Shown here: positions 18,901 through 27,376 of the stretch, piece after piece
Layout: each line of letters begins with the position of its first letter
How positions within the stretch are numbered: the stretch's first letter is position 1
Origin: Dokdonella_A sp049583635
GTDB lineage: Bacteria; Pseudomonadota; Gammaproteobacteria; Xanthomonadales; Rhodanobacteraceae
Assembly (NCBI GenBank): GCA_049583635.1
Contig: JBAUWF010000066.1
Coordinates: 1-64,000 of the forward strand
Direction: 5' to 3'
Length of the DNA: 64,000 nucleotides
Translations under genes and position numbers: made by a program
The notes under the pieces: generated by a model
Databases searched by the model: none
Seen by the model: the letters and a program-made list of their open reading frames with translations, nothing else
What the model was told of the DNA's origin: nothing

Positions 18901-20356
18901 CGAGAATCCGCTCGATCCGCGTTTCAATTTTCGCCGCGAGGTGGACTACTGCTCGGGCGCCGCCATCGTGCTGCGTCGCGAGGTGTTCGACCGGCTCGGC
19001 GGATTCGACGCACGCTACGCGCCAGCCTACTACGAAGACACCGACTTCGCGTTCAAACTGCGTGCAGCGGGGCTCAAGACATTCTACGAGCCGGCCGCGA
19101 CGGTGATGCACTTCGAAGGCGCTACTGCCGGCACCGACACGACCGGCGGCATCAAGCAGCATCAGGTGATCAATCGCGATACCTTCCTCGCCAAATGGAA
19201 GGACGCACTCGCCGCCCAGCCCGCCCCCGGAACGAAAACTGCGCAAGCGGCAACCTGGCGCGCAACCAGACGCGTACTCATCATCGATGCGACCGCGCCG
19301 ACGCCGGACATGGATTCGGGCTCGCTGCGCATGACCAATCTGATGCGGATCCTGCACCGGCATGGTTGCCAGGTAACCTTCCTTCCCGACAACCGCGCCT
19401 GGATCGAGCGCTATACACCGGCGTTGCAGGCTCTCGGCGTCGAAGCGCTGTATCACCCGTTCGTGTCTGATCCGATCGCGCTGTTCCGCGACCGCGGCGG
19501 CGAGTTCGACGTGATCGTGCTGTCACGACATTACGTGGCGGCGGGCTATGTTGGTCTTGCGCGACTTTACGCGCCACGCGCGCGACTCGTGTTCGACACG
19601 GTCGATCTGCATTATCTGCGCGAGGAGCGCGCGGCCGAACTCGACAACCGGCCGGAACTGCTGCGTCACGCGGCGGCGACGCGCGCGCAGGAACTCAAGA
19701 TCATGCGCGAGTGCGATGTGACTCTGGTGGTCAGTCCGATCGAGCAGGAATTGCTGGCGATCGACGCAGCCGACGTCAAGGTCGAAGTGCTGAGCAACAT
19801 ACACGCGATCCACGGTTGTCGAACACCATTCGACCAACGCCGTGATCTGGTTTTCGTCGGCGGCTTCCAGCATCCGCCCAATATCGACGCGGTCGCATGG
19901 CTGGTGCGCGATGTCCTGCCACTGGTCGAACCCGATCTGCCCGACGTGCGCGTCCACATCATCGGCAGTCGCATGACTGGTTCCATCGAGGCACTCAAGA
20001 GTGCCTCGGTGCTGATTCACGGCTATGTCGAAGATATTGCGCCATACATGGATGGCTGCCGCATCGCGCTTGCGCCGCTGCGCTACGGCGCCGGCGTCAA
20101 GGGCAAGGTCAATCTGGCAATGAGCTACGGCTTGCCGGTTGTCGCGACATCCTGCGCCGTCGAAGGCATGCACGCGCGTGCCGGCGAGGACGTGTTGGTC
20201 GCCGACGGACCGGAAGAGTTCGCGGCCGCAATCGTTCGCTTGTACAACGATGAGGCACTGTGGCAGCGACTGTCGAGCAACGGGCTCGATAACGTGCGCA
20301 GACATTTTTCGTTCGAAGCCGCGCAACGCGTCGTCGCCCGGGTGTTCGGTCTCTGA
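15974..20356 (+). CDS. Giant multi-domain glycosyltransferase (GT4-GT2-GT4 type)
   Basis: About 1460 residues. The frame is open from ATG 15893, but that overlaps the upstream gene by 65 bases; GTG at 15974 is the more likely start. Parts in order (numbered from the GTG): an N-terminal region of about 260 residues of unclear type; a GT-B/GT4-like domain (about 263-640) with LLHVLHGWGGGAERWVRDYA and, in its second half, LVLPGRIRRGKGADLL and the nucleotide-sugar site PTVAETFSYTLSELRALGLP; and a helical linker with ASRSWRLTAPVR. A GT2 (GT-A) domain follows (about 835-1085) with VSIVVPVFNQ, EVIVVDDASSDAT, FLNNDT and YEDTDFAFKLRAAG. A C-terminal GT-B domain (about 1125-1460) has FVGGFQHPPNIDAV and LRYGAGVKGKVNLAMSYGLP. 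Such proteins build surface polysaccharide or glycan. No other polysaccharide gene is nearby. Confidence 0.9.
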   Translation: MPQPPPRCLRICLFGSAAPAAAALQSLQAQVARSTTLIRIDARATGSSNHDIETLHAATDGYLAAVQCAAARFRGDDLILVDTRTLASGSAGIPPYACERLLRALDEPDVLVASTLDDVARNPLPQGKHADVDAFRIDALCYAYSARRLIDDSAFGHAPPLLSAWHGRRLATFESERLCETDTLQSLGLRAVVLDHLFVSSFAKSSDPCASSTACGRTVDRSLLHADDVRDPVPPSPLAELRERIATALPGNAVPGRPGLDDRPVLLHVLHGWGGGAERWVRDYARADGDAQHLALIARGSVARQRHGEWLELHDGRLEGPPLRRIPLAQPIADTALANAGYQAILAELITAYSIDAIVLSSLIGHSLDVLRTGLPTSRVVHDHYPLWPLLHRDFGDPALRFDDAQRARDLAGVGADREFAESDPQYWKRLRDSTVADLCNARAVLLAPSRSALANDLRLAPELRDLPQHVIAHGFAWPQTAPRAPLPPTRERLRLVLPGRIRRGKGADLLGAALPGLLEHAELFLLGAGSDAHALFGRRGVHVLLDYPHETLPVLIERLRPDAALLLPTVAETFSYTLSELRALGLPVVATCVGALAERIDDTVDGFLVDPDAHAVVALVAGLAADRSPLARVRATLTDWHEPEPIDSAARYSAVFTLGRRPIARYPLAAPDARALETADLFDCIRRSHERERALVREVAALGAESDRRGEWGHALDAALTERTRWALELDAQLQDIKPRYEQMLASRSWRLTAPVRAATARLRAVAAGATFRMMRLRGAMRRLRGSLAQRGVLATLRRVGQELRVGAPRTTRRTLATPREDFAPFGLPTSDTPHVSIVVPVFNQIAYTTACLRSLAEHAGETAFEVIVVDDASSDATARRLGNITGARVLRNAENLGFVGSCNAGAASARGEFVLFLNNDTVVTEGWLEHLLRCFDEEPDCGMVGAKLVYPDGRLQEAGGIVFNDGSAWNYGRFENPLDPRFNFRREVDYCSGAAIVLRREVFDRLGGFDARYAPAYYEDTDFAFKLRAAGLKTFYEPAATVMHFEGATAGTDTTGGIKQHQVINRDTFLAKWKDALAAQPAPGTKTAQAATWRATRRVLIIDATAPTPDMDSGSLRMTNLMRILHRHGCQVTFLPDNRAWIERYTPALQALGVEALYHPFVSDPIALFRDRGGEFDVIVLSRHYVAAGYVGLARLYAPRARLVFDTVDLHYLREERAAELDNRPELLRHAAATRAQELKIMRECDVTLVVSPIEQELLAIDAADVKVEVLSNIHAIHGCRTPFDQRRDLVFVGGFQHPPNIDAVAWLVRDVLPLVEPDLPDVRVHIIGSRMTGSIEALKSASVLIHGYVEDIAPYMDGCRIALAPLRYGAGVKGKVNLAMSYGLPVVATSCAVEGMHARAGEDVLVADGPEEFAAAIVRLYNDEALWQRLSSNGLDNVRRHFSFEAAQRVVARVFGL

Positions 20357-20501
20357 GTTTGTCGCCGCGATGCGCGCCGCGTTGGTTTGTTCGCCCGCTT
20401 GGAAATGCGTTGCTACCCTCGCCCGATGCGACGCTGTCGCAACGCTTCCCGTCGCCTCGGCGGTAAGCAGGCCCTTGGCTGTTTGTGCTTCGTTTCTCTC
20501 A

Positions 20502-20526
20502 CCTGATGCGACGGCGTCGCATCAGG
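20502..20526. terminator. 11-bp hairpin between converging genes, terminator-like
   Basis: CCTGATGCGAC (20502-20512) and GTCGCATCAGG (20516-20526) are perfect reverse complements with a three-base loop. It lies 145 bases after the glycosyltransferase stop and 45 bases after the end of the converging kinase gene. A-rich GAGAAAAGAA follows on the plus strand, giving a T-rich tail only for neither or weakly for the minus reading, so it is not a classical intrinsic terminator on sequence alone. Confidence 0.45.
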
Positions 20527-20570
20527 GGCAAGAGAAAAGAACCGCCATACAATCAGGCGGCGTGGGCCGC

Positions 20571-23102
20571 TTATCCGTGCGACTGTGACAGCGAGCGCAG
20601 TTTTGCGTCGAGCGTCGCCAACCGTGGATTGTTCGGACTCAGTTTGCGCGCCGCGTCGAGCGCTCGTCCAGCCTCCTCCGTACGGCCCTCTATGAGTCGT
20701 GCTTCGGCCTGGTCGAGAAGCGCCGTGGTCAGGCGCGCGCTCATATCGGCAATGGCGGGTTCCGTCGGAGCGAGCTGGCGTTCCGCATCGAGCAATCCGC
20801 GCGCCCGAAACGGCATGTTCTGCTTGAGGGCCTGATCGAACAGTTCACGCGCGCGCGCCGCCAGGCGAGCGAGACCGTCCAGCGCCGAGGCATTGTCGCG
20901 ATCGATGGCCAGCGCCGCACGGTACTTGTCGTAAGCGCTGTCGCCCGGTGGAACGATCAGTTTGCCGGCAGCGGCCGCAGCGCCGGCCTGCGCCACGAGG
21001 GCGGCGACGCGCTGCGCATCCGCCGCTGAAACCGGAGCCGGCGCGGCAGCCAAGGCGAGTCGTTCGCGCAGCTCGCGCAAATTGGATTTCGCTTCACGCA
21101 ATGCAGGCAGATCGGGCGCAAGCGCGGTGGCTTGGTCCAGCAGAATTTTCGCGCGATCGACATGATCGTCATCGATCGCCGAAACGGACTGCCTCACCAG
21201 CGCCCGTGCCACGTCGCGCAATCCCGCTGCCGCGTGCCGGTTACCAGGATCGGTTTGTTGCGCGGACTCGAACAGCGCACGCGCCGAACCCGCGCCGCCG
21301 ACGAGATTACCCGCATGCAATTGTTGTTCGGCGCGCTCGACCAGCGCGCTCACGTGCGCGCTTTGTGCTTCGCGCGCCTTGGTGATCTGGCCGAGCACGT
21401 CCGGCAGTCCCGGATAAGTCGGCAAGATCCGTCCGATATCGTCAGCGCGCGCCGTCGCGCCCGCAAGATCCCCCGCAGCCAATGCCGTGCGCGCCTGTTC
21501 CGCCAGCGCGTCGGCGCATTTCCCCAGTCCGGCCTTGGCCAGCGCGCTGCCCTTGTCTGCCTCGAGCAGATGCTGGTACAGCGCGGCAGCGCCATCCGGT
21601 CCGAGGATGTGTCCGGTCGCCAGCGCGGTATCGGCCTGATCGAGGATCGCCTGGGTCCTGGTGTCGCGCGCTTCGATCTGTTTGAGATCCCGCTCGACCG
21701 ACTCGATGGCGGGACCACCACCGAGCAGATCTCGCGCCGCGTCCAGCGCCTGGCGCGCGGCCCCCACATCCTGCCGCGCGAGCGCAGCGCGGGCGCGTTC
21801 GACCAGCTTCTGCCCGACCGCGCGCAAGCCCGCGCGCGCGACATCGTTGTCCGCGTCCTCGGCCTGCACCTGCTTGAACAGCTCGCTGGCACTGGTGCCA
21901 TCGGTACCGATCAGCTTGCCGGCGACCAGTGCGGACTGCGCGCGCGCCAGGGTCGCATTCAACTCGGTGCGCGGCAACAGCTGCCGCAGACGGTCCTGGT
22001 AGTGCCACGCCGCCGCGCCGACGAGGACAACGAAAAGCGCCAGCACGAGCGCTACCGTTCGCCTGCCGCGACGCCGCCCGCGCACACGAATGCGCCCCTG
22101 CTCGGGTCGCTTGGCGCGCATGACGCCGTCATCGACCGCGGCGACAATCTGGTCGAGTCGTCCCAGGTTCGGGTCCACACGCGATCGATTGGCGCCGGCA
22201 CCACTATCGCCTTGCGGCGCAAATGGAACCGGCGAAACAAAGGTGTCGGCGGTGGTCTTGTGGGTGACGTCCTGTGGCAATCCCAACGCATCCAATGCAC
22301 CGGCGTTGATACGCGCCTCGTACGCTGCAATCGCCGCCGCAGCTTCGTTGCCCGTTTGAAAGCGATCATCAGGCTCCTTTGCCAGCAGCTTGTCGATCAG
22401 CGGCTGCAACGCGGCGGCGGATTCCGGCAGCGCCGGCACCGGTTCGGTAATGTGCATGATGCCGACCGCAAGCGAATCCTCGGCCTGATAGGGCACGCGT
22501 CCGACCAGAAGTTCGTACAGCACGATGCCGAGGCTGTAGATATCGCAACGACCGTCAATCTGCTTGCCACGGGCCTGCTCCGGACTCATGTAGTGCGGCG
22601 TACCGACCACCGCACCGGTCTTGGTCATGCGACTGACCGAATCGCTCGCCCGCGCAATGCCGAAGTCGGTCAGGGCGGCGGAGCGGTCGTCGCGTAGCAG
22701 GATGTTGTCGGGCTTGACGTCGCGATGAATGAATCCCTTTTCGTGCGCGTAGTTGAGCGCCGTCGCAATTTCGCGCATGACGCGCAGCGCGAACGGCACT
22801 TGACGCGAAACACCGTCCTTGGTAAGCACAGGGCCGCCGGCAAGATATTCCATCGCGATGTAGTGATAGTCGCCCGCGCGCCCCACGTCATGGACGCCGA
22901 CGACGTGACGATGATGCAGTCTGGCGGCGATCTTGGCCTCGCGCAGAAAACGCGCACCGAAATTCGGATCGGCCAGCAGCGCAGGGGACATGACCTTGAG
23001 TGCGACCTCGCGATCCACGGATTGCTGGATCGCCAAGTACACCGTTGCCATGCCGCCACGGCCCAATTGGCGCAGCAGGCGGTAGCCGGGGATCTCGATC
23101 AC
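20571..23102 (-). CDS. Transmembrane Ser/Thr protein kinase with four ~100-residue repeats
   Basis: An 843-residue protein. Residues 1-265 are a complete PknB-type kinase: Gly loop LGRGGMATVYLA, Lys36 in VALKV, catalytic loop HRDVKPDN (Asp128), DFG (146-148), and activation segment GTPHYMSPEQARG. A basic juxtamembrane segment (RGRRRGRR) precedes one membrane span at about 350-367 (VALVLALFVVLVGAAAW). The outer part, 386-843, holds four tandem units starting near 386, 488, 589 and 704, each opening with an Ala-rich helix and a turn such as AGKLIGTDG, TGHILGPDG, AGNLVGGAG, AGKLIVPPG. Each continues as TPR-like helices. Topology predicts a cytoplasmic kinase and a periplasmic repeat sensor or scaffold. 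PASTA repeats are absent. It converges on the glycosyltransferase gene. Confidence 0.93.
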   Translation of the reverse strand: MIEIPGYRLLRQLGRGGMATVYLAIQQSVDREVALKVMSPALLADPNFGARFLREAKIAARLHHRHVVGVHDVGRAGDYHYIAMEYLAGGPVLTKDGVSRQVPFALRVMREIATALNYAHEKGFIHRDVKPDNILLRDDRSAALTDFGIARASDSVSRMTKTGAVVGTPHYMSPEQARGKQIDGRCDIYSLGIVLYELLVGRVPYQAEDSLAVGIMHITEPVPALPESAAALQPLIDKLLAKEPDDRFQTGNEAAAAIAAYEARINAGALDALGLPQDVTHKTTADTFVSPVPFAPQGDSGAGANRSRVDPNLGRLDQIVAAVDDGVMRAKRPEQGRIRVRGRRRGRRTVALVLALFVVLVGAAAWHYQDRLRQLLPRTELNATLARAQSALVAGKLIGTDGTSASELFKQVQAEDADNDVARAGLRAVGQKLVERARAALARQDVGAARQALDAARDLLGGGPAIESVERDLKQIEARDTRTQAILDQADTALATGHILGPDGAAALYQHLLEADKGSALAKAGLGKCADALAEQARTALAAGDLAGATARADDIGRILPTYPGLPDVLGQITKAREAQSAHVSALVERAEQQLHAGNLVGGAGSARALFESAQQTDPGNRHAAAGLRDVARALVRQSVSAIDDDHVDRAKILLDQATALAPDLPALREAKSNLRELRERLALAAAPAPVSAADAQRVAALVAQAGAAAAAGKLIVPPGDSAYDKYRAALAIDRDNASALDGLARLAARARELFDQALKQNMPFRARGLLDAERQLAPTEPAIADMSARLTTALLDQAEARLIEGRTEEAGRALDAARKLSPNNPRLATLDAKLRSLSQSHG

Positions 23103-23332
23103 GTTTCACATCCGCGCTGGTGAGCCCGTGCGGCACGACCAGTCGTACCCCCGGGCCGGAATATGCGCGGCAAGCATAGCATGCGATATCGGCGCGCCAG
23201 CCCCGGTTTCTGCAGGTCTGACAGCGGTTCCAGAGGCACGCCAGAACCATACAACCGACACATGTCGTCTCTCATGGTGGCGACGGATGCCTGACTGGAA
23301 TCTCTGACATCGGCGCACTGGTTCGGAGCTTC

Positions 23333-25537
23333 CTACCCGAGCCGGCGCGCCTCTGTAACGTTCGGCACGTTGAGCAGTCGGGTCAGCAAGCCACTCAACT
23401 GGGCAAAATCCCTGACCCGCAACGCAAAGCGCATTTCAGCGAGGCTGGTATCCGGATCCACGCCCATCGTCGCAGCGAGCAAGTTGACCTCGCCGGCCGC
23501 AATGACGTTGCTGACATCCTTGTGCAGCCATTTGCGGTCGTAACCCTTGACCATGATGTCGACCTCATAGGCCTGCCCGCGGCGGTCGCCCCACTCGACC
23601 TCGATGACACGACCGGCATCACGTGCGCGCAATCTCGATAGTTGCTTGCAATCGCCGCGATGCACCGATACGCCGCGTCCGCGTGTGATGAATCCCGCGA
23701 TCCGGTCGCCCGGCAACGGTTGGCAGCAGCGCGCAAGCTGCGTCAAAAGGTTGCCGACGCCGTCAATCGTGATCGCATCGGTCGCTGCCTTGCGCGTTCT
23801 TGCCACCGTCGGCGCAGCCGCCGCAGGACGATCCGGTTGCGCGGCCTCATGCAGCGTGCGCGCAACTTGTCCCGGCGTGATGTCCCCAAGTGCCAGCGCT
23901 TCGAACAAATCGTCGGCAGACTTCATCTGGAATTTTGCGGCCAGACCGTCGAGTTCGACCTGGTGCAGGGCCAACCGCTTGAGTTCGCGATCGAGCACGA
24001 CCCGACCTGCAGCAAGATTCTGGGAGCGATCGATGCGCTTGAACCATGCGCGTACCTTTTCCCGCGCACGGTGGGTATTGAGCAGGCCGTGTTGCACGGC
24101 CAGCCAATCGCGGCGCGGAGCGCTCACCTTGCCGGTCAGTATCTCCACGCGATCACCGCTGAGCGGTTGATGATGCAGCGGCACGATGCGGCCGTTGACC
24201 TTGGCGCCACGGCAGCGATGGCCGACGTCGGTATGGATGCTGTACGCGAAATCGATAACGGTCGCGCCTCGTGGCAGATCGATCACCTCGCCCTTCGGCG
24301 TCAACAGATAGACGCGATCCTCGAGCACATCGGTACGAAACCCCGCGAGCAGTGCCGCGTCATCGTCGTCAGCGTCCTTGTTTTCGAGCAGCTGGCGCAT
24401 CCAGGCAATTTTGCGTTCGAACCCGCTGTCGGCGCGCCCGCCTTCCTTGTAACGCCAGTGCGACGCAATGCCGAGTTCGGCCTGCTCGTGCATGTCGTGC
24501 GAGCGGATCTGCACTTCGAGGTTGCGGCCGACCGGACCGACCACCGCCGTATGCAGCGATTGATACTGGTTGCCCTTGGGGTTGGCGATGTAATCGTCGA
24601 ATTCGCCCGGCACATGCGGCCACAGCGAATGGACGATGCCGAGCGCGGCATAGCACGTCGCCACATCGACGACCAGAACGCGCAGCGCGCGCACATCGTA
24701 GAGATCGGAAAACTCGACGCCCTTGCGCTGCATCTTGCGCCAGATCGAATAGATGTGCTTCGGGCGACCGGCTACATCGGCCTTGATGCCGGCGTCGAAG
24801 AGCGCGTGTGCAAGCGTCTTGCGCGCATTTTCGATCCAGGCCTCGCGATCGTCACGACGTTCGTCGAGCAGCCGCGCAATGCGCTGATAGGTATCCGGTT
24901 GCAGATAGCGAAATGCGAGATCCTCGAGTTCCCACTTGAACTGCCAGACACCGAGACGATTCGCCAGCGGCGCATGCATGTCCGCTGTCAACCGCGCCAA
25001 TCTCCGACGCTCAACCTCGTCCGCGTAGGCCGCCGCACGCATGCGTACAAGCTGACGAGCGAGAAGGATGAGCACCACGCGCAGGTCACGCACCATCGTC
25101 AGCAACAACCGACGCAGGCCCTCGGACGCACCGACAGCGGTTGTTCCGTGCAGGGAAAAGATGCGCTCGGCGGCTCGTTGCCCTTCAAGCAACACTCGCA
25201 CATCGTCGCCGATTCCGCCGGATTCCTCGTCACCGGGCACGAGTCCGATGCCCTCGAGTGCATGGAAGACGCACGCAACGATCGGTTCGGGCCCGACCTG
25301 CAGGGCGCCGAGCAACTCGATGACTGCGGTGAGTTCAGCCTCGCTCCGCCGCCATGCGTCACGCAGCGCACCAGGATCGACGTTGCCCACTGACACGCGA
25401 CGCAGAACCGAGGCCAGCACGCGCCTGTCGAGTAGATCGGGCCACGCCCGAGTCGCCTGGATCAGGCTCGCTTCGATCTCGCAGGCAAAGGAATTACCGC
25501 GCAGCGCGTGATCGGACTTGGCGCTAGTACTGACCAC
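23333..25537 (-). CDS. relA: (p)ppGpp synthetase RelA (GTP pyrophosphokinase)
   Basis: About 734 residues with a GTG start at 25535-25537. The frame continues upstream to 25777, but that part overlaps the preceding secreted-protein gene and is not RelA-like. The N-terminal hydrolase-like domain lacks the HDxxED metal motif, as in monofunctional RelA. The synthetase domain has RPKHIYSIWRKMQRKG, FSDLYDVRALRV and GEFDDYIANPKGNQYQSLHT; the acidic EFDD is the EXDD signature of RelA synthetases, in contrast to RXKD of SpoT. A TGS domain (YLLTPKGEVIDLPRGATVIDFAYSIHTDVG), a helical part, a Cys-containing zinc-finger-like segment (LARCCQPLPGDRI) and a C-terminal ACT domain follow. The enzyme makes the stringent-response alarmone on amino-acid starvation at the ribosome. 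Confidence 0.94.
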   Translation of the reverse strand: MVSTSAKSDHALRGNSFACEIEASLIQATRAWPDLLDRRVLASVLRRVSVGNVDPGALRDAWRRSEAELTAVIELLGALQVGPEPIVACVFHALEGIGLVPGDEESGGIGDDVRVLLEGQRAAERIFSLHGTTAVGASEGLRRLLLTMVRDLRVVLILLARQLVRMRAAAYADEVERRRLARLTADMHAPLANRLGVWQFKWELEDLAFRYLQPDTYQRIARLLDERRDDREAWIENARKTLAHALFDAGIKADVAGRPKHIYSIWRKMQRKGVEFSDLYDVRALRVLVVDVATCYAALGIVHSLWPHVPGEFDDYIANPKGNQYQSLHTAVVGPVGRNLEVQIRSHDMHEQAELGIASHWRYKEGGRADSGFERKIAWMRQLLENKDADDDDAALLAGFRTDVLEDRVYLLTPKGEVIDLPRGATVIDFAYSIHTDVGHRCRGAKVNGRIVPLHHQPLSGDRVEILTGKVSAPRRDWLAVQHGLLNTHRAREKVRAWFKRIDRSQNLAAGRVVLDRELKRLALHQVELDGLAAKFQMKSADDLFEALALGDITPGQVARTLHEAAQPDRPAAAAPTVARTRKAATDAITIDGVGNLLTQLARCCQPLPGDRIAGFITRGRGVSVHRGDCKQLSRLRARDAGRVIEVEWGDRRGQAYEVDIMVKGYDRKWLHKDVSNVIAAGEVNLLAATMGVDPDTSLAEMRFALRVRDFAQLSGLLTRLLNVPNVTEARRLG

Positions 25538-26603
25538 CGCTGCGTTGACCGCATCCGCCAACCGGCCAGCACCCGAAGGTGACATCGTCACCGACGAACG
25601 CGTCACCGGTATCGATGGAGCCCGGAACATCCTGGCCGACGAAAATCGCGGCCGCGACAATCGGAGCCGGTTGTTGCGGCAACCCGGACGCCGTGACATA
25701 ACGGTGCACGAGTACGTAACGCACGATCGAAGCGGATACCTCGGACAGGTCGAACGGGACGTACACGATTCCGTCACCGGCCGGTATCGGGCCGGTCACC
25801 GTCACGTTGCCGGATGGCGCGCCGGGGCACGGCGCGGTCAAGTCCGAAAATGGCGTGGTGGACACGCAGTAATCGCCAAAATCCGACTGATTGCCCGGAT
25901 CGGCGCCGAGATAATGACCGTGATACGCATCGCGCACCGTGACCGGAACGGTAATGCCGCTCGCATCGCTGTTGATCGTGGCGCCGAACTCAAACGTGTA
26001 GCCGACCTTCTCTTGACCACCATCGAGATACTCCCGCACGTCCATGCACGTTGCGGACGGATCGCCACCGCTGCACGACGTCGTGCCGGCGGTATAGACA
26101 TCGACAGCCACCTCGGTGTGCTTGCGCGGCAACGTCTGGTTGAAACCGGCGTCGTCGAAACCTTGATAGAAGAGTCCGTCGGCATACGGTGACGGCACCT
26201 GCCCCGCCGCGTTGATTGAATGACACACCAGACTCGAACCGGTGATGCCCTGGTTGATCTTGAGTACCGTGCTGCCGGAACCATAACTGAGCGTTTGCAG
26301 GTCGCTCGCCGATGGCAACTGCCACTCGCTGTCGTGATACGTCAATAGAATCGATCGCTGCGGCACCGCCGGCGTGCCAGCATTCGCGCAGAACAGCGGC
26401 CCGTCGGTCTGTACCAGCAGGCTGGAGCCGTCGTAGCTGAAGGTGCCTTGCGCCCACAGGCTCAATGCGGTGCCGTTGTTGATCGTTATGCTCACATCGG
26501 AGCCTTGCGTGGCCGATGCCGGAAGCGCGACCAGCGCGCTGATGGCGAAACCGGCCAACAGACCTATCACACGCTTGCTTGAAATCATATTCGGACTGCT
26601 CAT
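25524..26603 (-). CDS. Secreted protein of unknown function
   Basis: About 359 residues from the ATG at 26603. The N-terminus MSSPNMISSKRVIGLLAGFA continues through a hydrophobic core to VALPASA-TQG, a Sec signal peptide. The mature part is beta-rich, with several cysteines (LFCANAG, SLVCHSI, TSCSGGDPSATC, DYCVS, APCPGA, FGCWPVGGCG) that could form disulfides. A segment GLFYQGFDDAGFNQ carries a motif like the DGFD stretch of the subtilase at 5868-8798. No catalytic motif was recognised. The stop codon overlaps the likely GTG start of relA, so the two genes may be translated as a unit. The exact start is not fixed by a good ribosome-binding site. Confidence 0.72.
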   Translation of the reverse strand: MSSPNMISSKRVIGLLAGFAISALVALPASATQGSDVSITINNGTALSLWAQGTFSYDGSSLLVQTDGPLFCANAGTPAVPQRSILLTYHDSEWQLPSASDLQTLSYGSGSTVLKINQGITGSSLVCHSINAAGQVPSPYADGLFYQGFDDAGFNQTLPRKHTEVAVDVYTAGTTSCSGGDPSATCMDVREYLDGGQEKVGYTFEFGATINSDASGITVPVTVRDAYHGHYLGADPGNQSDFGDYCVSTTPFSDLTAPCPGAPSGNVTVTGPIPAGDGIVYVPFDLSEVSASIVRYVLVHRYVTASGLPQQPAPIVAAAIFVGQDVPGSIDTGDAFVGDDVTFGCWPVGGCGQRSGGQY

Positions 26604-26891
26604 CGTGGATTCAATGGAAATCAGAAATGCTTCGGTGCATTCTGGGGATGCACGGTCGCGTTGAATCGCCCGCGGGTTCCACCGGAGCAGTGCGTCCATC
26701 CGGTGCGTCCTTGCCGTGGTTCGACCCGGCCGGTCCTTCCCGTACGCCGACAGGGTACGTCATGCTATGCTTTCGCGACACTGCCGCGCAGCGAGCATAT
26801 GGGTTACATTGTATTTGCAAACCCCATGTTGTACAAGGGTTTTTCAGGCGTTTTTCAGCGTGCCAACCCTTCTATCTGACCGCCACCCGCC

Positions 26892-27344
26892 ATGCAAAAG
26901 TTTCTGCTTTCGATCACGCTTGTGGCACTGAGCCAGATCTGCGCTGCGCAAACCGGCGCATCGACACTGGAAGAACGTATGCCGCAGGCTGCGTTCCGCG
27001 CCGCCGGTCTAGACAAGCTCTCGCTGGTCGAACTCAAGTACCTCAACGAATGGCTGGCCGCGCATGGCGGGACCACGCGCGCACGCGCTCCTGGAGACTT
27101 CTACTCCGACTCCGGCGATCGCGAAATGATCGAAAGCCACATCAGCGGCGATTTCTACGGCTGGCGCGGCAAGACCGTGTTCACGCTCGACAACGGCCAG
27201 AAATGGGTGCAGGCGGAGTCGGGCCAGTTCGATGTGCGTCCGCTCACGCACCCGGCCGTGAAGATCAAGCCCATGGTCCTCGGCAGTTGGCTGATGTATG
27301 TCGATGGCTGCGGCTGCAATCTGCGCGTCAAGCGCATCCAGTAA
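26892..27344 (+). CDS. Small exported protein of unknown function
   Basis: A 150-residue protein with a signal peptide (MQKFLLSITLVALSQICAAQ). The mature region has an amphipathic segment (FRAAGLDKLSLVELKYLNEW), then a compact beta-rich part containing ISGDFYGWRGKTVFTLDNGQ and WVQAESGQFDVRPLTHP, and ends DGCGCNLRVKRIQ. The SGDFYGW...FTLDNGQKWVQ region resembles exported proteins described from Xanthomonas- and Lysobacter-like genomes (recalled). It is divergent from the secreted-protein gene and converges on hrpA, ending 32 bases from it. Function unknown. Confidence 0.8.
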   Translation: MQKFLLSITLVALSQICAAQTGASTLEERMPQAAFRAAGLDKLSLVELKYLNEWLAAHGGTTRARAPGDFYSDSGDREMIESHISGDFYGWRGKTVFTLDNGQKWVQAESGQFDVRPLTHPAVKIKPMVLGSWLMYVDGCGCNLRVKRIQ

Positions 27345-27376
27345 CGCGCGCTTCGATCGCGGCCGGCGCCGAGTTG

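Noticed and set aside
21132..22697. 521-codon plus-strand frame opposite the kinase
   Set aside because: It is antisense to the kinase and its repeats, with shadow composition and no start signal.
23642..25393. 583-codon plus-strand frame opposite relA
   Set aside because: The minus strand has full RelA motifs; this one has none.
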